Shown here piece after piece: positions 58,379 through 62,204 of a stretch of DNA of 62,204 nucleotides; within the stretch, counting starts at the first letter, position 1; each line of letters opens with the position of its first letter. The position numbers and the translations under genes were made by a program. The notes beneath the pieces are model-generated. The model worked only from the letters and a program-made list of their open reading frames with translations, searched no databases and was not told where the DNA came from. Where the stretch lies: positions 1-62,204 of the forward strand of contig CAZTFQ010000010.1 in the NCBI GenBank assembly GCA_964613035.1, read 5' to 3'. Source of the DNA: CAVIQK01 sp964613035. GTDB taxonomy: Bacteria > Bacillota > Clostridia > Christensenellales > DTU072.

Positions 58379-59626
58379 TTAGAATTCCAATACGTTTTGC
58401 GCTTGTCTTTGCGCGGTATCGAACACCGTCTTGACGTCGGCGCCGTTGTTGATTATGTCCGCAAGAGCCTGAGCGAGATACAGGTCGTTGACCTTGGTCC
58501 AGTTCTTGACGACGGGACGAGCGGACGCTGTCTCGATCTGCTCGAGAATGACGCCGAGAGCGTTTTGGGCAGCTTGCGAGTAAGCCTCGCCGGTTACCGC
58601 GTCTTGCGTACGGACTTTGGCATACTTTTTAATCGCCGAGAAGTTGTTGGAGATGGCGATCTCGACGTTTTCTTCTCTCAGAAGGAATTTCACGAGCTTC
58701 TTCGCGGCTTCGACGTCGGTCGTATCTTTATATATAGCGATGTTTTCACCGCCGATGTTGGAGTAAGAAGTGCCGTCGGTAGTCTCGGGGATGAAGAGAG
58801 TTGCGCCGAGGTTTTCGTTACACCAGGTGGGGTTAGACGTGAAATAGTTGATGACGTCCGCGTTGTGCGCGAGGACGAACATTACGTTGCCGCTGGTGAA
58901 AGCATTGTTGGATTCTCTGACGTTCTTAGGAGATTTAGCGTAGAGACTCTTAATCATTTCGCCGGCTTTGACGCCCTTCTCGTTGTTGAAGACGACCTGA
59001 TTACCGTCGACCATTTCTCCGCCCACGCTCTTAAGGAAGCCTTGGAAGTACCAGGAAGCGTATCCGCCGGAGCCTATTCCGCCGAAGAGCGCTTTGCCGT
59101 CCGGCACGCTCATATTGATCCACTCTGCCCAATTGGAAGGAACGGTTTCGACGAGTTTCTTGTTATAGAGGAGTATGCTGGAAGTCAGAGAAAACGGCGC
59201 CGCCAAAACTTTTCCTTTATAAGTGGCGGTGTCTATGGCAACCTGATAGAAGTCGTCGAGTTTTAATCCGTCCTCACCCTCTTCCGCAAAAAATCCGGTG
59301 GTCAGATCCAGACACTTGTCCGCGTAATCGGCAAGAGCGGGCTGATCGAGGAAGAACACGTCGGGTCTCTTCTTGGTGCCGAAATTGGTAGAGAGCTTGG
59401 TGTTATAGTTGTCCTTGGGGACGAACACGGGATTGACTTTGATTCCGGTCTCTTCGGTAAACTTGGACAACATGTTCTGATACGCCTGCTTCGCCTGATT
59501 GTTGGCGGGAGAATAGAGCATCAGATTGAGTCCGTCGGAAGAACCTTCGTCGCACGCGGTAATAATACCCGTCAACGCGGCGATAAGCATGATTGCTACC
59601 AGTAATAACGCTATTTTTCTTTTCAT
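58379..59626 (-). CDS. Extracellular sugar-binding lipoprotein of the unit E importer
   Basis: This 415-residue lipoprotein has a signal ending in GIITAC (C26). It has the layout of cluster 1 sugar-binding proteins: the LMLYSPANNQAKQAYQNMLSKFTEETGIKV start, RPDVFFLDQPALADYAD (about 93-109) and ENIAIYKDTTDVEAAKKLVKFLL (about 290-312). It delivers oligosaccharides to the two permeases downstream. ATG 59624-59626 follows GGAGGCATAT and gives a proper signal peptide; a longer frame would overlap lacI. It is intact, unlike the binding protein of unit B. The ligand cannot be predicted. Confidence 0.95.
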   Translation of the reverse strand: MKRKIALLLVAIMLIAALTGIITACDEGSSDGLNLMLYSPANNQAKQAYQNMLSKFTEETGIKVNPVFVPKDNYNTKLSTNFGTKKRPDVFFLDQPALADYADKCLDLTTGFFAEEGEDGLKLDDFYQVAIDTATYKGKVLAAPFSLTSSILLYNKKLVETVPSNWAEWINMSVPDGKALFGGIGSGGYASWYFQGFLKSVGGEMVDGNQVVFNNEKGVKAGEMIKSLYAKSPKNVRESNNAFTSGNVMFVLAHNADVINYFTSNPTWCNENLGATLFIPETTDGTSYSNIGGENIAIYKDTTDVEAAKKLVKFLLREENVEIAISNNFSAIKKYAKVRTQDAVTGEAYSQAAQNALGVILEQIETASARPVVKNWTKVNDLYLAQALADIINNGADVKTVFDTAQRQAQNVLEF

Positions 59627-59637
59627 ATATGCCTCCG

Positions 59638-60591
59638 TCAGACCGATTCTCCGATTAAGAGTTTCGGTAAAATTTTCATTCTTTTCGCCTCGCCGCCTTC
59701 CATAAGCTCCACGAGAGTGTCCGCCAGCTTGACCCCTACCTCGAAAAGAGGTTGTTTTACGGTCGTCAATCGGGGACTGACCAGCTTTTCGTATCCGAAA
59801 CCGTCGAATCCGACCACCGCAACGTCTTCGGGGACGGACAGACCCAGTTCTTTTAACGCGCATATGCACCCTATCGCCATCGGATCTGTCGCACAGGCTA
59901 TCGCGTCGGGGCGCGTACCGCGCTCGAGCAGCCGCATACAACAATCGTATCCGCCGCGCTCGTCGGCGGCGCCTATCGCTATAAGACTCTCGTCGGGCTC
60001 TATGCCGCAACTTTTCAGACAGTCTTTATACGCTTTGAGACGCTCTTCGGCATAGTGCATGTTTTGCGGAGCGCCGATGACGGCGATTCTCTTGTAATCC
60101 TTTTTTATAAGATACTTGACCGCAAGCGTCTCGCCGGCATAGTTGTCTACGTCTATCCACGATTCGAAATCGTCGCTGTTGCCGTACAAAACTATCGGCT
60201 TGTTCGTCTTCTTCGCTCCGACGATGTCTTTTTCCTCGTCGTGCGACATTCCCATCATAATCATCCCGTCGAAGTTGTCGTCCTCGGGGAGCCGACGACT
60301 GAGTAGGAATGAGTATCCTTTTTCTCCCAGCCTCTCGCCTATCGCCGTTACCGTCTGCAGAACGAACGGTTCCGTTGCCGACAATCCTTTCGGGATATAG
60401 ACGAAGACGATCCTCGTGCACTTCCTCGCAAGAGACCGCGCGACGCTGTTGGGGTGATAATTGAGCTCTTCCGCAACCTTTTCTATCATCTCTCTGGTCG
60501 CGGGTTTCACCTTGTCGGGGTCGTTGAGAGCCCTCGATACGGTCATCATCGAGACTCCCGTCCTCTTCGCTATATCCTTAATCGTCGCCAT
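59638..60591 (-). CDS. LacI-family transcriptional regulator
   Basis: This 317-residue regulator has an N-terminal helix-turn-helix (about 1-55: ATIKDIAKRTGVSMMTVSRALNDPDKVKPATREMI) with the hinge SVARSLARK. The C-terminal domain is periplasmic-binding-like and would sense a sugar. It heads the importer operon. An operator-like palindrome at 60625-60646 lies in its leader, close to its own start, so it very likely represses itself, the importer genes and perhaps galM. No PTS or CcpA-specific mark is visible. It is slightly shorter than typical LacI proteins (about 330-340 residues). Confidence 0.95.
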   Translation of the reverse strand: MATIKDIAKRTGVSMMTVSRALNDPDKVKPATREMIEKVAEELNYHPNSVARSLARKCTRIVFVYIPKGLSATEPFVLQTVTAIGERLGEKGYSFLLSRRLPEDDNFDGMIMMGMSHDEEKDIVGAKKTNKPIVLYGNSDDFESWIDVDNYAGETLAVKYLIKKDYKRIAVIGAPQNMHYAEERLKAYKDCLKSCGIEPDESLIAIGAADERGGYDCCMRLLERGTRPDAIACATDPMAIGCICALKELGLSVPEDVAVVGFDGFGYEKLVSPRLTTVKQPLFEVGVKLADTLVELMEGGEAKRMKILPKLLIGESV

Positions 60592-60624
60592 TATCGTCTT
60601 TCTACTCGTTTCCTCGAAAATCTC

Positions 60625-60646
60625 AAAATGTTAACGCTAACATTTT
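60625..60646. promoter_or_regulatory. LacI-type operator palindrome (cre-like)
   Basis: TGTTAACGCTAACA with flanking AAA/TTT arms forms a palindrome with the CG centre typical of LacI-family operators. It also fits the catabolite-responsive element consensus with one mismatch. It lies between the lacI -10 box and the lacI start, where binding would block transcription. Confidence 0.75.
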
Positions 60647-60681
60647 TGATTGCAGAGGCACTCTCTCCTTCCGCATATTTA

Positions 60682-60710
60682 ATGATAAATCAGAAAACGA
60701 GCTTTGTCAA
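60682..60710 (-). promoter_or_regulatory. Promoter of unit E
   Basis: On the minus strand TTGACA (60705-60710) and TATCAT (60682-60687) are 17 bp apart, about 90 bases before the lacI ATG. The operator lies about 36 bases downstream of the -10. Confidence 0.7.
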
Positions 60711-60794
60711 TACCCCAATTTTTGTCTTTTGCCCTGTTTTTATTTGTTTCGGTTAAGCTTTTATATCGGAAAGAAATACCGAAGAATCTTTTCG

Positions 60795-60824
60795 TTGCGC
60801 AAGCGGCTAATTATATGGTATAGT
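60795..60824 (+). promoter_or_regulatory. Promoter of galM
   Basis: TTGCGC (60795-60800) and TATAGT (60819-60824) are 18 bp apart on the plus strand, about 60 bases before the start codon. No second operator copy is seen near it. Confidence 0.45.
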
Positions 60825-60886
60825 AATTAAGATAATAAGCGCCGTGTCGTAACGATATCGGCAATATCGGTTAAAGGAGACCAAAA

Positions 60887-61846
60887 TTGAAAAAGGAATT
60901 ATTCGGAATCATCGACGGAAAAGAAGTATATCGCTATCGTTTAACGGGAGACAACGTTACGGCGTACGTACTGGACTTCGGCGCAACGCTTCAGGCTCTC
61001 TACGTAGACGGAATCAACGTCGTGCAGAGTTTTGAGACCGCTATGGATTATAAAACACGCGGAGGATACGTTTGCGGAGCGATAGGACGCGTTTCCAACA
61101 GAATAGGTCAAGCTCGCTTTTCTTTAGGCGGGACGGTCTATCAATTAACCAAAAACGAGGGAGAAAACCAACTTCACGGAGGACTTAACGGATTTCATCA
61201 TAAATTCTATGAAGTCGAAGAAACGGACGACGGGTTGACTATGAAATGTTTTTCCGAGGACGGCGAGGACGGGTATCCCGGCAACCTTACTTTCCGCGTA
61301 AAATTCACCTTAAGCGGCAGAGCTCTGAATATCGAATACTCCGCCACCGCGGATCGCGACACGCTTTTCGCGCCCACGCACCACTTCTATTTTAACCTTA
61401 ACGGACCCGTAGGATATGCCAACTCCAATCTGCTGGCGATATACGCGGACGGCTACACGCCCGTAGACCGAGAGCTGATTCCTCTCGGATACGTCGCGTC
61501 CGTAGACGGAACTCCGTTCGATTTCAGAGAAATGAAACAAGTCGACAGAGACAAAACGGAGCTCGGAATCTACGATCACAATTTCATGCTCGTCGGAGAT
61601 CACTGCGCAACGATGCTCGGCGACAAATCCGGTATCAAAATGGAGATTTTCACCGATATGCCCGCTATGCAGATGTACACCGGCGCAGGGAAAAAAGAAA
61701 CGGAAAACGAGCCCGAGCTCGCAGACAGAGGCGGAGTTGCGCTGGAACCGCAATTCGCCCCCAACGCAATCAATATGGACGGCTTCCGACAACCTGTTCT
61801 AAAAGCCGGCACGGAAAACCATCATTATATTCGTCTGGAATTTTAA
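60887..61846 (+). CDS. galM: Aldose 1-epimerase
   Basis: This 319-residue enzyme interconverts the alpha and beta anomers of galactose or glucose, which helps kinases and hydrolase products enter metabolism. Marks of the family are GAIGRVSNRIGQARF (about 63-77), LHGGLNGFHHKFYEVEE (about 95-111), the catalytic histidine in PTHHFYFNLNG (about 163-173) and the catalytic glutamate in VALEPQFAPNAIN. The start is a TTG at 60887, preceded by AAAGGAGA six bases upstream; no ATG with a better site exists. It is divergent from lacI, so it may be controlled by the same regulator. A terminator follows at 61867-61910. Confidence 0.95.
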   Translation: MKKELFGIIDGKEVYRYRLTGDNVTAYVLDFGATLQALYVDGINVVQSFETAMDYKTRGGYVCGAIGRVSNRIGQARFSLGGTVYQLTKNEGENQLHGGLNGFHHKFYEVEETDDGLTMKCFSEDGEDGYPGNLTFRVKFTLSGRALNIEYSATADRDTLFAPTHHFYFNLNGPVGYANSNLLAIYADGYTPVDRELIPLGYVASVDGTPFDFREMKQVDRDKTELGIYDHNFMLVGDHCATMLGDKSGIKMEIFTDMPAMQMYTGAGKKETENEPELADRGGVALEPQFAPNAINMDGFRQPVLKAGTENHHYIRLEF

Positions 61847-61866
61847 TTATTCCCAACTAAAAACAG

Positions 61867-61910
61867 ATAAAAGACGTCCTCGATTTTATTCGATTGAGGG
61901 CGTTTTTATA
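61867..61910 (+). terminator. Terminator of galM
   Basis: GACGTCCTCGAT and CGATTGAGGGCGT pair with two G-U pairs around a short loop and are followed by TTTTTATAT. Confidence 0.8.
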
Positions 61911-62001
61911 TAGAATATAAAAGAGTTTTAGCATTTCAACCTACTCGGGAAACATTAAACAACTCAATTTTATTTCTTTTTAAGAAAATACTTTCAAAAC
62001 C

Positions 62002-62030
62002 TAGACAAATTTTTTTATTCGTACTATAAT
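62002..62030 (+). promoter_or_regulatory. Promoter of the tRNA-Ser gene
   Basis: TAGACA (62002-62007), 17 bp and TATAAT (62025-62030) lie 14 bases before the tRNA. Confidence 0.7.
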
Positions 62031-62043
62031 ATAATAGTTTTTT

Positions 62044-62135
62044 GGAGAGATGTCCGAGATGGCCTAAGGAGCACGACTGGAAATCGTGTATACCTCATAA
62101 GGGTATCAAGGGTTCGAATCCCTTTCTCTCCGCCA
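62044..62135 (+). tRNA. tRNA-Ser (anticodon GGA)
   Basis: The acceptor arms GGAGAGA/TCTCTCC, the T-arm with GGTTCGAATCC, an anticodon loop reading CTGGAAA and a long variable arm (TATACC...GGGTATC) identify a serine tRNA reading UCC and UCU. The CCA end is encoded. Its total length of 92 bases is usual for the serine type. A terminator follows directly. Confidence 0.97.
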
Positions 62136-62140
62136 TGTGG

Positions 62141-62180
62141 TACCCAACTGAACCCACAAAGTTCAGTTGGGTATTTTCTT
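62141..62180 (+). terminator. Terminator after the tRNA-Ser gene
   Basis: A perfect 13-bp stem (TACCCAACTGAAC and its complement) with a seven-base loop is followed by TTTTCTTT. Confidence 0.93.
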
Positions 62181-62204
62181 TACACGGGAAGCTTGTTTTT
62201 TTGT

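Noticed and set aside
60625..60646. Operator palindrome as a terminator of lacI
   Set aside because: It lies upstream of the lacI start, not downstream, and its arms are AT-rich with only a short T-run. A LacI/cre-type site fits better.
14133..61846. Bacteroidetes-type polysaccharide locus with SusC/SusD
   Set aside because: No TonB-dependent transporter or SusD-like protein is present. Uptake is by ABC importers and the surface proteins are Gram-positive lipoproteins.
1..62204. CRISPR array, prophage or insertion sequence
   Set aside because: No phased direct repeats with spacers, no integrase or transposase and no terminal inverted repeats were recognised. The repeats found are protein-coding modules or short regulatory sites.

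Overview
The window comes from a low-to-mid GC Bacillota, most likely an uncultivated gut or rumen member of the class Clostridia. The evidence is the tmk-holB-ricT gene order, a Spo0A-type DNA-binding protein, GreA, Gram-positive lipoproteins with short lipoboxes, and ABC-based rather than SusCD-based glycan uptake. No species can be named from the sequence. TGA is a normal stop here, and most genes read leftward (minus strand).

Positions 1-14118 are housekeeping. A minus-strand series runs CvpA, a large repeat protein, serS, two membrane proteins, a low-molecular-weight phosphatase, greA, lysS, a YaaO-like decarboxylase, tmk, holB, ricT and a small ferredoxin. It ends at a hairpin near 93-125.

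Positions 14133-61846 are one long glycan-utilisation region of several transcription units. Unit A (14133-19370) encodes two giant modular lipoproteins, one ending in an SGNH esterase, and faces a divergent AraC regulator. A Spo0A-like gene follows, behind three 0A-box-like repeats exactly 10 bp apart. Unit B (21309-32855) encodes an ArsR-type regulator, DUF624 protein, lipoprotein, sugar-binding protein, two permeases, CBM9-like lipoprotein, GH43 and GH2. Unit C (33108-43802) encodes GH43, three modular surface proteins and a GH3 hexosaminidase-like enzyme. Unit D (44202-47136) encodes two GH-A enzymes without signal peptides. Unit E (47790-60591) encodes a LacI regulator, binding protein, two permeases, an extended MalK-type ATPase, two GH30 enzymes and two lipoproteins, with galM divergent. 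The window ends with tRNA-Ser(GGA) and a strong terminator.

Inferred biology: surface lipoproteins and lipid-anchored GH43/GH30/SGNH enzymes bind and trim a branched glycan, two ABC importers take up oligosaccharides, and cytoplasmic GH2, GH3, GH42-like, GH5-like and GH30 enzymes finish them. Only one importer ATPase is visible, so it may energise both permease pairs.

The most unusual observations are: several families of tandem surface modules I cannot assign to a named family (notably one marked PWCWFHIY); two genes knocked out of frame by 9-base homopolymers that would each be repaired at 8; one binding-protein gene broken by a single in-frame TGA; and Spo0A-box-like arrays inside a carbohydrate locus.
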